From contig CAJJBX010000006.1 in the NCBI GenBank assembly GCA_905182555.1, positions 62,001 to 126,000 of the forward strand: a DNA stretch of 64,000 nucleotides. Reading direction: 5' to 3'. Below the pieces are notes generated by a model. That model saw only the letters and a program-made list of their open reading frames with translations, was not told where the DNA came from and did not search any database. The translations under genes and the position numbers were made by a program. How positions within the stretch are numbered: the first letter of the stretch is position 1; every line of letters begins with the position of its first letter. The stretch is from an uncultured Ilumatobacter sp. GTDB taxonomy: Bacteria; Actinomycetota; Acidimicrobiia; Acidimicrobiales; Ilumatobacteraceae. Of the stretch, positions 7,999 through 17,149 are shown piece after piece.

Positions 7999-9191
7999 CT
8001 AGATGACAGCGCTCTCGAGGAAGGGTTCGTTGCGTTCGATGCGGGTGTAGCTCAGTGGGGCCAGGTCGATGGATCGGAATGCGCCGTACGTGATCAGCTC
8101 GCTCAGGCCGCGTCCGACGCCGGGCCCCTGCTGGAGACCGTGCCCGGAGAAGCCGTTGGCGAAGAAAAAGTTGTCGACCTCGCTGCCCGGCCCGAGGATC
8201 AAATTGTGATCGAGGGTGTTGTAGTCGTACTGGCCGCCCCACGACGTAACGATGCCGATCTGGTCGAACTGCGGTACGTACCTGGCAACCGTCGGCCAGA
8301 TCAGTTCCTCGAACTCGTCGTGTCGAATCTCAAAATCGCTTGCATCGATCGCCACATCTGACGTCGGCACCGCCCCACACATGAAGTGGTTCTGTTCACG
8401 TCGAAAGTGCACACCAGCAGGCGTCACGGTAAGTGGAACGACGTAGTCGATCAGCGTCCGGCAGTCGAACATAAAGCTGGTACGAGCACGTGGCTCAATC
8501 GGCAGGTCAAGGTCGACCATCGCCGCCACCTCGCGAGCCCGACAGCCAGCGGCATTGATGGCGAATCCACAGCCCACGCGAGCTCCCGATTCAAGACGGA
8601 CCCCCGTCACCCGACCACCGTCGAGGTCGATCCCGAGGACCCGATCCTTGACATAGGTGACATGGTTGTGAAGTGCCCGCTGGCGCATCCCTTGGAAGAA
8701 TGCCCAGCCGTCAAAGCTGCCCTCACGCAACCCACCGACACGGGCACCGACCAACTGATCGACGTCCATGTAGGGATACCGCTCGGCGATCTGATCGGGC
8801 CGAAGCATCGCGACCTCGGCACCCATCGCCAACTGACCGACCGACTCTTCTTCGAGCCGCCGGTATGCCGCTTCGTCCTCGGCAATGAACATGTAGCCCG
8901 TACCGCGGAAGTTGATCTCAGGCGACTGCCCGTCGACCTGCACACGGTCGTGGAAGTCCGCAATGAACTCGGCACCGAACCGACTCAACTGGATATTGAG
9001 CGGATTGGTGTACTGCTCCCGGATGCTGTTCTGCGCCCGAGTCGTGTTCGCATAGTCGTAGGTCCAGTCGGGCTCGACAACAAGCACCGACCCATCGAAG
9101 TCTGGGTTCTCCGAGAGGAAGTCGACGCGGCCGTTCCCGTCATCGCACCACCAATGCAGACGACGTCGTAGCTCGACGCCAGCACCGTCAT
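7999..9191 (-). pseudogene. FAD-dependent oxidoreductase of the DAO/sarcosine oxidase family, frameshifted near its 5' end
   Basis: ATG 9191 overlaps the hyuB-like stop (ATGA) and begins MTVLASSYDVVCIGGAMTG, the dinucleotide-binding start of the DAO family. Around 9140 the frame shifts by one base. The remainder reads DFLSENPDFDGSVLVVEPDWTY and continues for more than 360 residues to 7999 with good family character (FAINAAGCRAREVAAM, FANGFSGHGLQQGPGVGRGL). Family length would be about 395. Either one base is an assembly error or the gene is recently inactivated. Placement after HyuA/HyuB suggests it oxidises an N-methyl amino acid released by them; this is inference. Confidence 0.78.
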
Positions 9192-10820
9192 GTCACGTAT
9201 CCCTGTTGCCGGTCGTTTTCGACTGCCTCGGGGCTGCGTTCGGCTGGATCTCCGTGACCGCCACCTCCCGGTAGCTCGAGGATGAGTCGCTGCCCTTCCG
9301 GCACCACCTGGCGACCCTTGCCTGCGAACGGTGTGCCGTCTTCGAGGTACACCTTTCCTGGGGCACCGTCGCCGCCGCCGCAACGGCCACGAGCCGGGTG
9401 GTCGATGCGGTCGAACATTGCGGAGAAATCGAACCGATACCCCTCGCTCGGGCCAAGTTCGATGACCTGCCCGAGGCCACCTCGCTGCTTACCTGTGCCA
9501 CCACTATTAGGTCGAATCTCTTTGCGCCAGATGACGATCGGGCCGATCTGCTCGGTTGCCTCGACCGACATGGTCCGGACACCCGACGGGAAAGCGGTTG
9601 CGGTGAGGCCGTCGAGGCACGGGCGCGCACCGGTGCCGCCGCTGTTGAACATCAGCATCTCAACGGGCGGCCGCGGATCGGCGAGGTCAGCCGAACGCGC
9701 GCTCGCCTGGAAATTCCACAACGCACCCGCTCCTTCGGCAGGCACCCGCTCGGGAAGCGCATTCGCAATCGCACCGAGGCAGAGATCGGTGACGAAGTGA
9801 CCGAGCACGTGGCGGACTGCCACCGGGTCTGGGTGCTGGGCATTGAGGATCACGCCGTCTGGCGCGCTCACCTTGAACACGTCGAGCGACGCGAAGTTGT
9901 TCGGCAGTTCGGGGGCCAGCGCGACGAGCATGCCGTACGTAAAGTAGGCGTGGGCGTAGCCGAGCGGCACGTTGATGCCGAGCCCACAGACCGGCGAGGT
10001 GCCGCTGAAATCGGCGTGCATGCCGATGTCGGTCACGGTGATCGCAACGGCCAGCGTCACCGGCTCGCCGTATCCGTCGACGACCATCTCGTTGGTGTAC
10101 ACACCCGGCCCGACAGCGCCGAGCGCCCGCCGGGTAGCCATTCCCGTGCGGTTGAACACAAACTCGGCGAGGTCGCCAAGATCGTCCAGAGCGAACTCGT
10201 CGAGCATCGCGAGCAGCCGCCGTGACCAGGCTCGTTCGACGCGCGAGGCACTTGCAGATGCGCGCGCACGCCTGCAGCAGGAAGGAGACCTGCGGGTCGT
10301 CCGGGTCGAGGGCCGAGGTCTGCGTCGTAATCAGGATCTCCATGACCTCCTTGGCGTCGGGGCCGACGCCGCGCCCGCCGATGTCAACGACGTGCGCCGT
10401 GGCAGCGAAGAACCCGATCAGTGTCTCCGCTGTGGTGCCATCAGGCTGTGCGATGTCTCTGAACACCGGCGTACACACCGTGATGTCGTGGAGGTGGCCG
10501 GTGCCCTTCCACGGGTCGTTCGTGATGTACACGTCACCCGGGTAAATGCGGTCAGGGCCGATGTCGTTGATGAAATGCGGCACGGCATCAGCCATCGTGT
10601 TCACGTGGCCCGGCGTGCCGGTGACGGCCTGGGCAATCATCCGCCCGCGCCGGTCGAACACACCAGCTGATAGGTCACCGGCCTCACGCACCGAAGTACT
10701 GAATGCGGTGCGGACCAGCGCCAGCGCCTGCTCTTCGACGACCGAGATCAGCCGATTCCACATCACCTGGTAGTGCAGGGTGTCGGCGGCGTTCATGCCG
10801 GCATTCATGGTCGTACTCAT
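9188..10820 (-). pseudogene. hyuB: HyuB-like hydantoinase B/oxoprolinase subunit, frameshifted
   Basis: The N-terminal third (from ATG 10820: LHYQVMWNRLISVVEEQA, TGTPGHVNTMADAVPHF, DVYITNDPWKGTGHLHD) is in one frame to about 10260. The remaining two thirds, from about 10235 to 9188, are in another (FSGTSPVCGLGINVPLG, FMLFNSGGTGARPCL-like segment, RKEIRPNSGGTGKQRGGLG, ELPGGGGHGDP). The linking region is alanine/serine-rich and seems about 10 residues short, so a small deletion as well as a frameshift is possible. HyuB works with HyuA in ATP-dependent opening of (N-methyl)hydantoin or oxoproline rings. The start overlaps the hyuA stop (ATGA). Confidence 0.82.
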
Positions 10821-12931
10821 TGCGTGCTCCGAGCGCGAGTGATCAACAATGTGCCATCAGCCTGCACCGTGCAGACGTGGTGGGAAGCAAGCACGGTGGT
10901 GGTCTGCTCCTCGGCAATGATCGCCGGCCCGTGTAGACGGTTTCCAGGTGACAACTCGTTCCGGTTGACCACCGCAGTTTCCACTCGCTCGCCGGAGGCC
11001 GCGTCGTAGGCATCGCGGTAGGCACCAGGCGCAACGGCCGATGAAGACGCGATCGAGAGTTCGACCCGCTCACCAGCTAGAACGATCGACGAGACACGCA
11101 CCGACCAGCTGACGGTCTCGATCGCGAGGTCGTCGATGGCCCGGCCGAAGAACTCCTCGTAGGCCTTGGTGAACTTCGCCGACAACAGTTCTGCCGCGAA
11201 CTCGTCGAAGCTGGAGTCGGCGTCGAGCGCCACGGGGATCTCCCAGCCCTGACCGGCATAGCGCATCGACACCTGCCGCTCGACGGTGAGGGTGGCCTCG
11301 GCGTCCTCACTCAGTGCAGGCTGGACGAACGACATCGCCTCATCGGTCAGCGATGCCAGCACCTGGTTGGATCCCTCAACATCGAAGTCAACCGTCGACG
11401 TGTAGAAGCTGCGAACCGCTTCGTATGAGAACGGTGCAACAAGGAACCCGATCGCCGAACCAACACCGGCGCCAGGCGGAACGATGAGTTCGTCGAGGCC
11501 CAGCTTGTCCATGAGCCGCGCGGCGTGCAACGGAGCGCCTCCACCGAAGGCGATCATCGTGTAGCCACCCATGTCTTTACCGTTCTCGACGGCATGCGCC
11601 CGAGCGGCGTTGGCCATGTTCTCGTCAACGACCTCGGCCACGCCGACAGCCGAGATGTTGGCGTCGAGGCCCAGCCGTTCACCGACGCTCCGAATCAGTG
11701 CTTCGCTCGCGAACCGCGCCGACAGATCGATGCTGGTTGCTCCAAAGGTGTCGGGGTGAAGCCGGCCAAGTTGCAGGTTGGCGTCGGTGACCGTGGCGTC
11801 TTGCCCGCCGAGCGAGTACGCAGCCGGGCCGGGCTCGGACCCCGCGCTCTTCGGGCCGATCCTGATTTGGTCGAGCACATCGACGCTGGCAATCGATCCG
11901 CCGCCAGCACCGATCTCGATCATGTCGATCACGGGAATCGAGATCGGCATCCCGCTCCCCTTCTTGAAGCGCGCTGTGCGGTCGACTTCGAAGGTCTTGG
12001 CGGTCGCCGGACGAAAATCATCGATCAGGCTGATCTTCGCTGTCGTGCCTCCCATGTCGAACGAGAGCACCCGGTCGCGTGCGTAGCGAGCTGCAAGGTC
12101 AGCAGCAAAAATTGCTCCACCGGCTGGGCCCGACTCAACGAGCCGCACGGGAAACGCCGCTGCGCTCTCGACGCTCATCAAGCCGCCACCGGAGTGCACG
12201 AGGTAGAGCGGGCAACTGACGCCGCGCTGCAGCAATTCGTCGCGAAGCCGAACAAGATAGGACGCCATCAGCGGCTGGACGTAGGCGTTCGCGCAAACGG
12301 TGTTGAACCGCTCAAACTCACGCATCTGTGGCGACACCTCACAGCTGATCGACACCGAGATATCGGGAAGTCGATCGAGGAGTAGGTCACGGAAACGGCG
12401 CTCGTTCGTGCCATCGACGTAGCTGTGGAGGAACCCGACGGCAACGGATTCGTAGTCGCTACTGGCGAAATGTTCGACCAGCGCGACTGCGCCGGCCTCG
12501 TCGAAGTCGAGCAGTACGTTGCCGCTGGCGGAGCGTCGTTCGGCAACGGTGTAGCGATCTTTCCGCTCGATCAATGGCGTCGGCAGCACGATGTCGAGGT
12601 CGTACTGTTCAAACCGACTTTCGGTCCGGGTTTCAATCACATCGCGGAACCCCTCGGTGGTAACGAGCGCGGTCTGAGCACCGCTCCGCTCGATGAGGGC
12701 GTTGGTGGCGAGGGTCGTGCCGTGAACGAACTGCGTGACGATACTCGATTGGCTCGACAGGTCGATCCCCTCGGCGGCGGCGAGTTGCTCGACGCCCTCG
12801 AGAATTGCTCGCTCCGGCGCATCGTGGGTCGTCAACACCTTCGTCGACGCGTAATCACCTCGGGCACGTTCGAGCACCACATCGGTAAATGTGCCGCCAA
12901 CATCGGCAGCAAACCGAACGGAGGTATTCAT
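10817..12931 (-). CDS. hyuA: HyuA-like hydantoinase A/oxoprolinase subunit
   Basis: An intact 704-residue ATP-binding subunit. Characteristic blocks are RFAADVGGTFTDVVLE at the start, FVHGTTLATNALIER, LVESGPAGGAIFAA, RVLSFDMGGTTAKI (ASKHA phosphate-binding loop) and IEIGAGGGSIA. It would use ATP to activate a cyclic amide for hydrolysis with the downstream HyuB. It overlaps the SDR stop by 1 nt (TGATG) and hyuB by 4 nt, so the group is one transcript. Candidates are N-methylhydantoinase, hydantoinase and acetophenone/acetone carboxylase-like proteins; family membership is secure, substrate is not. Confidence 0.9.
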   Translation of the reverse strand: MNTSVRFAADVGGTFTDVVLERARGDYASTKVLTTHDAPERAILEGVEQLAAAEGIDLSSQSSIVTQFVHGTTLATNALIERSGAQTALVTTEGFRDVIETRTESRFEQYDLDIVLPTPLIERKDRYTVAERRSASGNVLLDFDEAGAVALVEHFASSDYESVAVGFLHSYVDGTNERRFRDLLLDRLPDISVSISCEVSPQMREFERFNTVCANAYVQPLMASYLVRLRDELLQRGVSCPLYLVHSGGGLMSVESAAAFPVRLVESGPAGGAIFAADLAARYARDRVLSFDMGGTTAKISLIDDFRPATAKTFEVDRTARFKKGSGMPISIPVIDMIEIGAGGGSIASVDVLDQIRIGPKSAGSEPGPAAYSLGGQDATVTDANLQLGRLHPDTFGATSIDLSARFASEALIRSVGERLGLDANISAVGVAEVVDENMANAARAHAVENGKDMGGYTMIAFGGGAPLHAARLMDKLGLDELIVPPGAGVGSAIGFLVAPFSYEAVRSFYTSTVDFDVEGSNQVLASLTDEAMSFVQPALSEDAEATLTVERQVSMRYAGQGWEIPVALDADSSFDEFAAELLSAKFTKAYEEFFGRAIDDLAIETVSWSVRVSSIVLAGERVELSIASSSAVAPGAYRDAYDAASGERVETAVVNRNELSPGNRLHGPAIIAEEQTTTVLASHHVCTVQADGTLLITRARSTQ

Positions 12932-13767
12932 CAGAGGTCCTCGATCTTCGGGAAGTCGGACGGCAGCTTGATGTCGACGGTCGCCGAACGCTGCTGGGCA
13001 AGCATTCCGCCGTCGACCTTGATGACGTCGCCGGTGATATACGACGCATCGTCTGAGGCCAAGAAGAGCGCTGCGCCGGTCATGTCGATCGGTTCACCAA
13101 TTCGACCGAGCGGGACGTTCTCGCCGCGCAGTTTCCGCTCGGCCAAGCTGAGGCCGCTGGTGTCGATCGAACCCGGCATCAGGGCGTTAACCCGGATGCC
13201 GTACGGGCCGAGGTCGAGCGCCATGGCGCGGGTGAGCGCTTCGATGCCGCCCTTGGTCGCGTCGTAGGCGGTGAAGGCACGGTGTGCTCGGGTGGCGCCA
13301 CCCGAACTCATGTTGATGATCGACCCGCCGCCGGCCTTGGCCATCATCCGCGCAGCCACATGCGAACACAGGAAGTGCCCGGTGAGGTTGACGTCGATGA
13401 TGCGGCGCCACCATGCCTCGTCAGCGTCGAAGAAATGCAGCATTGGCGAGACGAGGCCGGCGTTGTTGACCAACACGTCGATGTGGCCGTACTCCGACAC
13501 CAGGGTCTCGAACATCGTTGCAACTTGGGCACTGTCGGACACATCAGCAATCGCCGCAACGGCCTGACCGCCTGCGGCGATGATCGCATCGACCACTTCT
13601 GCGGCCGCTTCAGCGTTGACGTCGTTGACCACGAGCTTGCAGCCTTGGCTGGCGAAGCGCTCGGCGATTGAACGACCGATCCCACCAGCACCACCGGTCA
13701 CGAGAACGACCTTGTTGTTCAGAGATTCATGCATGCGATTTTCCATTCGATTCAAAGAGTCGTTCAA
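12931..13767 (-). CDS. Short-chain dehydrogenase/reductase (SDR)
   Basis: A classical SDR of about 255-278 residues: VVLVTGGAGGIGRSIAERF cofactor loop, DVLVNNAGLVSP, catalytic Ser in INMSSGGA, YDATKGG (Tyr and Lys), and a C-terminal FLASDDASYITGDVIKVDGG. The TTG at 13767 overlaps the arsR-like stop (TTGA); ATG 13746 or ATG 13734 are the alternative starts. It sits between the ArsR regulator and hyuA in one operon, so it probably oxidises or reduces an intermediate of that pathway. Substrate unknown. Confidence 0.9.
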   Translation of the reverse strand: MNDSLNRMENRMHESLNNKVVLVTGGAGGIGRSIAERFASQGCKLVVNDVNAEAAAEVVDAIIAAGGQAVAAIADVSDSAQVATMFETLVSEYGHIDVLVNNAGLVSPMLHFFDADEAWWRRIIDVNLTGHFLCSHVAARMMAKAGGGSIINMSSGGATRAHRAFTAYDATKGGIEALTRAMALDLGPYGIRVNALMPGSIDTSGLSLAERKLRGENVPLGRIGEPIDMTGAALFLASDDASYITGDVIKVDGGMLAQQRSATVDIKLPSDFPKIEDL

Positions 13768-14087
13768 AGTGCGAGGAGTTGGTGCTTGAGCGCGTCAACA
13801 GCAGGCTCATTACGTCGGTAGTAGACCCACCCGGAACGGGCGGTCGCGACAACCAGGCCGGCCTCGACCAGCACCTTCATGTGGCGCGACGCAGCGGGTT
13901 GGGAGACTTCCAGCTTGTCGGTGATGAAAAGGTTGCAGGCACCATGCTTGACGGGATCACCGTGTACTTGGGCCGGGAAGTTCGCTGCGACATCTTGCAG
14001 CCACTGCATGATCTGCAGGCGACGAGGGCTGGCGATCGCCTTCAGTGCCTTTTCTAGATCGAGCGATTCTTCCACTGCCGCACCCAT
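13764..14087 (-). CDS. ArsR-family helix-turn-helix regulator
   Basis: 107 residues with the winged-helix pattern of ArsR/SmtB proteins: KALKAIASPRRLQIMQWL, then KLEVSQPAASRHMKVLVEAGLVVATARSG as recognition helix and wing. There is no obvious metal-binding Cys pair in the recognition helix; single Cys only (HGACNLF). It leads the SDR-hyuA-hyuB-oxidoreductase operon and overlaps the SDR start. An 8-bp perfect palindrome overlaps its own start codon, suggesting autorepression. Confidence 0.87.
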   Translation of the reverse strand: MGAAVEESLDLEKALKAIASPRRLQIMQWLQDVAANFPAQVHGDPVKHGACNLFITDKLEVSQPAASRHMKVLVEAGLVVATARSGWVYYRRNEPAVDALKHQLLAL

Positions 14088-14109
14088 AACGACATAGCAA
14101 AGTCGTTAT
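14086..14109. promoter_or_regulatory. Palindromic operator overlapping the ArsR start codon
   Basis: ATAACGAC at 14086-14093 and GTCGTTAT at 14102-14109 are perfect inverted repeats with an 8-nt spacer. The left arm covers the ArsR ATG (14085-14087). A nearby direct repeat, GCTCGATGTCAAG, occurs twice just upstream. The site fits dimeric ArsR autorepression that could block both transcription and translation start. Confidence 0.6.
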
Positions 14110-14175
14110 GGAGCTCGATGTCAAGGCTCGATGTCAAGACGAGTTGCCAGAGCATCAGCGCATCAGCGCAAGGCA

Positions 14176-14754
14176 CTAGCCCTCAGTGCTGGTTTGGTCC
14201 GGCCGAAACCGAATCTCGCTCTTCTTCTCGGGGAACTTGCCGACCTTGTCGGCGTAGAACTCCTGAAAAAACACGATGTCGACATCAGGGTCGCCGGTCG
14301 GCGTCATCGTCGGTCCAAAGCCGAGGGTCTTCGTCTTGTAGTCGACAAAAGCACAAACGATCGGCACGTCCGCAGCCAGGGCTATCCGATAGAAGCCCGA
14401 CTTCCAATGGTCGGAGTGCGACCGGGTGCCAGCTGCCGGAATTGCCAGTGCAATCTCGTCGGCGGCAGCGAACTCGGCGGTGAGCGACTCAACCATTCCG
14501 TGACGGCCCTCACGCCGCACTGGGATACCTCCAAGCAAGCGCATCAGCCAGTTCATCGGCCCACGGAACAGCTGGTGCTTGCCCAGAAAGTTGACTGACC
14601 TACCTTGGCTCCACGTCGCCAACAGCAATGCCGGAAGATCCCAATTGGTGGTGTGCGGCGCCGAAAGCATCACATACTTCTTCGCTTCTGGGGCGGGGCC
14701 AACCGGCGTCCACCGCATCAGCTTCAGAATCAGTAGTGCAAATCCCTGCTTCAC
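14176..14754 (-). CDS. PlsC-like acyltransferase
   Basis: The 192-residue protein has the acyltransferase HxxxxD motif as PHTTNWDLPALLL (near residue 34), GIPVRREGRHGM as the substrate-binding block, and an IPAAGTRS segment in place of the usual FPEGTRS. One hydrophobic N-terminal helix is likely membrane-associated. It probably transfers an acyl chain in (lyso)phospholipid synthesis. It stands alone; upstream about 150 bp separates it from the divergent selenoprotein gene. Confidence 0.82.
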   Translation of the reverse strand: MKQGFALLILKLMRWTPVGPAPEAKKYVMLSAPHTTNWDLPALLLATWSQGRSVNFLGKHQLFRGPMNWLMRLLGGIPVRREGRHGMVESLTAEFAAADEIALAIPAAGTRSHSDHWKSGFYRIALAADVPIVCAFVDYKTKTLGFGPTMTPTGDPDVDIVFFQEFYADKVGKFPEKKSEIRFRPDQTSTEG

Positions 14755-14905
14755 GTTTAACCATTCTCGTCACGGGCACGCTTGTTCGAGCCGACCCGCA
14801 GTATCGCACGAAGGAGGTGCGCGTGACCCCCCAACCTGGTGACTCCCTGTCGGGCGTTTCGGGACCAGGTCGCTGCAGCTTCCGCCGCGCAACTACCTTT
14901 AACCA

Positions 14906-15802
14906 ATGGCATCACGCGCCGACCGACAGATCTCCCATCGCAATTTCGTCAGCTACATCGACAAGTCACGCGAGTATTACTCCGCTTCTGGCTTCGAGCA
15001 GCCATACCGGTGGGCGGCCTTCAACGAGGTGCCATTCAGCCCGCAGACGAAACCGCTTGCCGAGTCCAACGTTGCAGTGGTGACCACCACCTTCCTGCAC
15101 CATCACGACTCTGCACATGGCGCACCATCCACGAACAAGCAGGTCTATGCCCACCCAGTGACCGACGTACCCGACACGATGTTCACCAACGACCTGTCGT
15201 GGGACAAGCAGGCAACACATACCGATGACTCCGAAAGCTTCCTCCCCCTTCAAGCGTTGCAGCAACTGGCCGACAACGGCACAATCGGTTCCCTGAACCA
15301 CCGGTTTTTTGGCGTCCCGACCGAGTACAGCCAACGCAAAACCGGCCTCGACGCCGACCAGATTGGCGAGTGGTGCGCCGAAGACGGAGTCGACATTGCG
15401 CTACTCGTTCCACTTTGACCGGTCTGCCACCAGACCGTGAGTCTGGTTTCCCGTCACCTCGAAGCACAGGGCATCACCACCATCGTGGTCGGCAGCGCCC
15501 GTGACATCGTCGAGGAATGCGGCGTCGCCCGGATGCTCTTCGTCGACTTTCCACTCGGAAATCCGTGCGGCAAGCCCAGCGATCGCGACATGCAGCGGTC
15601 AATCGTGTCGTTGGCGCTCGACGTCGCTGCCACCGCAATCGCACCACGCACCACGGTCCAAGCACCTGTGCGGTGGGGCTCAGACGATTGGCGAACCGCA
15701 TTCATGCAGGTTGACGATTCGAACATCGGCGCGCTTCGCGCCGCAGCGCGCTACATGTGCGGCGCGCTGGTTGAGGTGAATGGTGGAAAGCCCGTCGCAT
15801 GA
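14906..15802 (+). CDS. GrdB/PrdB-family selenoprotein B with in-frame UGA (candidate Sec171)
   Basis: Read through one TGA (15416-15418), the frame from ATG 14906 gives 298 residues of the glycine/betaine/sarcosine/D-proline reductase selenoprotein B family. Upstream: SYIDKSREYYSASGF, HRFFGVPTEYSQRK, DIALLVPL. Downstream: PVCHQTVSLVSRHLEAQGI, MLFVDFPLGNPCGKP. The TGA falls exactly in the redox motif U-P-V-C, where relatives have Sec or Cys. A hairpin with bacterial SECIS geometry follows. The two halves are in the same frame and conserved on both sides, which argues against a simple nonsense mutation. No Sec machinery is in the window. The stop overlaps the next SDR start (ATGA). The function of aerobic members of this family is unsettled. 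Confidence 0.85.
15430..15446 (+). promoter_or_regulatory. Candidate bacterial SECIS hairpin for UGA 15416
   Basis: Stem CCAGAC (15430-15435) with GTCTGG (15441-15446), loop CGTGA with G at position 2. Seventeen nt separate the UGA and the loop, inside the usual bacterial SECIS spacing range of about 16-37 nt. A competing hairpin (GGTCTG/CAGACC, 15421-15436) is too close to the UGA. Confidence 0.65.
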
Positions 15803-16518
15803 CCCGGTTCGAAGGTAAAGTGGCACTGATCACCGGCGGGCGATCGGGCATAGGCCGCGCCATTGCTATGCGGTTGGCGGCAGAAGGCGCGCGGGTTTTT
15901 ACTGCGCAGCGTGGCGCGGATAATGATGAGACACTCGGCGATGCGGTTACCTACCTGCATCACGACGTCACGAGCGAAGCCGACTGGGCCGGCGTGGTCG
16001 GCGGCATCGTCGAGGAACACGGCCGCATCGACATCCTCGTCAACAACGCCGGAATCTTCGAACCGAAACCGATTGCCGACACCACGCTCGACGACTGGAA
16101 CCGCACGATCCTGATCAACCAGACCGGGGTCTTCCTCGGCCTGCGCGAGGCCGGCCTCAAGATGCGCGATCACGGCTCCGGCAGCATCATCAACATCTCG
16201 TCGATCGCCGGCTTGGGCGGTGCGAGCATGGCTCACGCCTACGCAGCCAGCAAATGGGCAGTCCGAGGCATGACAAAATCGGCAGCCCTCGAATTCGCGG
16301 CTGACGGCGTACGGGTCAACTCGGTCCATCCGGGCATCATCGACACCGACATGTTCAAGGAGTTCGGTGGCAACACCGAACGCATCATCGCCGCCATCCC
16401 AATGGGCCGCGTCGCGAGCGCTCAAGAAGTCGGCACGCTGGTTCTGTTCCTTGCCTCGGACGAGGCGTCCTATTGCACCGGCCAAGAGTTCGTGGTCGAT
16501 GGCGGTTTCAAGGCCTGA
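15799..16518 (+). CDS. Short-chain dehydrogenase/reductase (SDR)
   Basis: A 239-residue classical SDR: VALITGGRSGIGRAIAMRL, DILVNNAGIFEP, catalytic Ser in NISSIAGLGG, and YAASKWAVRGM with the Tyr-x-x-x-Lys pair. The C-terminal LFLASDEASYCTGQEFVVDGG is typical. The ATG overlaps the stop of the selenoprotein gene, so the two proteins are coupled in translation and probably in pathway. The substrate cannot be told from the sequence; similar enzymes reduce 3-oxoacyl or 3-hydroxysteroid-type ketones. Confidence 0.9.
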   Translation: MTRFEGKVALITGGRSGIGRAIAMRLAAEGARVFTAQRGADNDETLGDAVTYLHHDVTSEADWAGVVGGIVEEHGRIDILVNNAGIFEPKPIADTTLDDWNRTILINQTGVFLGLREAGLKMRDHGSGSIINISSIAGLGGASMAHAYAASKWAVRGMTKSAALEFAADGVRVNSVHPGIIDTDMFKEFGGNTERIIAAIPMGRVASAQEVGTLVLFLASDEASYCTGQEFVVDGGFKA

Positions 16519-16732
16519 CCCGTCAAGGCCGGCGTTGAGCGCTGCAACCGTTTCGAGTCGCGCCAGATGGGCGCCGATGGACGCTGGCAGCCCTTGCAAG
16601 ATGGTGGGCATATTCGATCACCCTCGAGGGCGATCGACGCACCGACGCGGAACTGCGCCTCGCGTGCCGTGGTCGTTTGTTCTGCACCCTCAGTAGCCGT
16701 TGGACCGCAGGCACTTCGTAGTGTTCGTGAGC

Positions 16733-17149
16733 ATGACACGCCGAACCATTCACGACATGGTCAACGAGGCCAAGGCCGAGATCGAAGAGTTGACGGTCGA
16801 CCAGGTCGCCGCTGAGATCGAGGCTGGCACGGCGGTGGTCGTCGACATCCGTGACATCCGTGAACGTGTCGAAAAGGGTGCGATTCCTGGCGCGATCTCC
16901 GCGCCGCGCGGCATGCTCGAGTTCTGGTTCGACCCCGAGAGCCCGTACCACCAGGACCGCTACCAGCCCGAAGGTCGCTACATCTTCTACTGGGCGGCCG
17001 GCTGGCGTTCGGCTCTCGCTACCAAGGTCATCGGCGAACTCGGCTTCGACAACGTGGCTCACCTCGAATCAGGCTTCGCCGGGTGGTTGGAATCTGGCAA
17101 CGAAGTCGCTGACATTGCCTCGACCTCCAAATGGGTCAAGCGCAACTGA
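16733..17149 (+). CDS. Rhodanese-like protein lacking the catalytic cysteine
   Basis: A 138-residue single rhodanese domain. The fold landmarks are present: VVVDIRDIRERVEKGAIPGAI and HLESGFAGWLESG. The active-site loop reads YWAAGWRSALA, where the family has a Cys in place of the first Trp (Trp87, codon TGG at 16991). As read, sulfur transfer through a persulfide is not possible. It could be a regulatory or binding domain, or a TGC/TGT to TGG change. ATG 16733 gives the family-like N-terminus. Confidence 0.82.
   Translation: MTRRTIHDMVNEAKAEIEELTVDQVAAEIEAGTAVVVDIRDIRERVEKGAIPGAISAPRGMLEFWFDPESPYHQDRYQPEGRYIFYWAAGWRSALATKVIGELGFDNVAHLESGFAGWLESGNEVADIASTSKWVKRN

Noticed and set aside
15421-15436. 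GGTCTG/CAGACC hairpin as the SECIS for the first selenoprotein gene
   Set aside because: Its loop begins only 8 nt after the UGA, too close for the bacterial SECIS spacing; the overlapping hairpin at 15430-15446 fits better.
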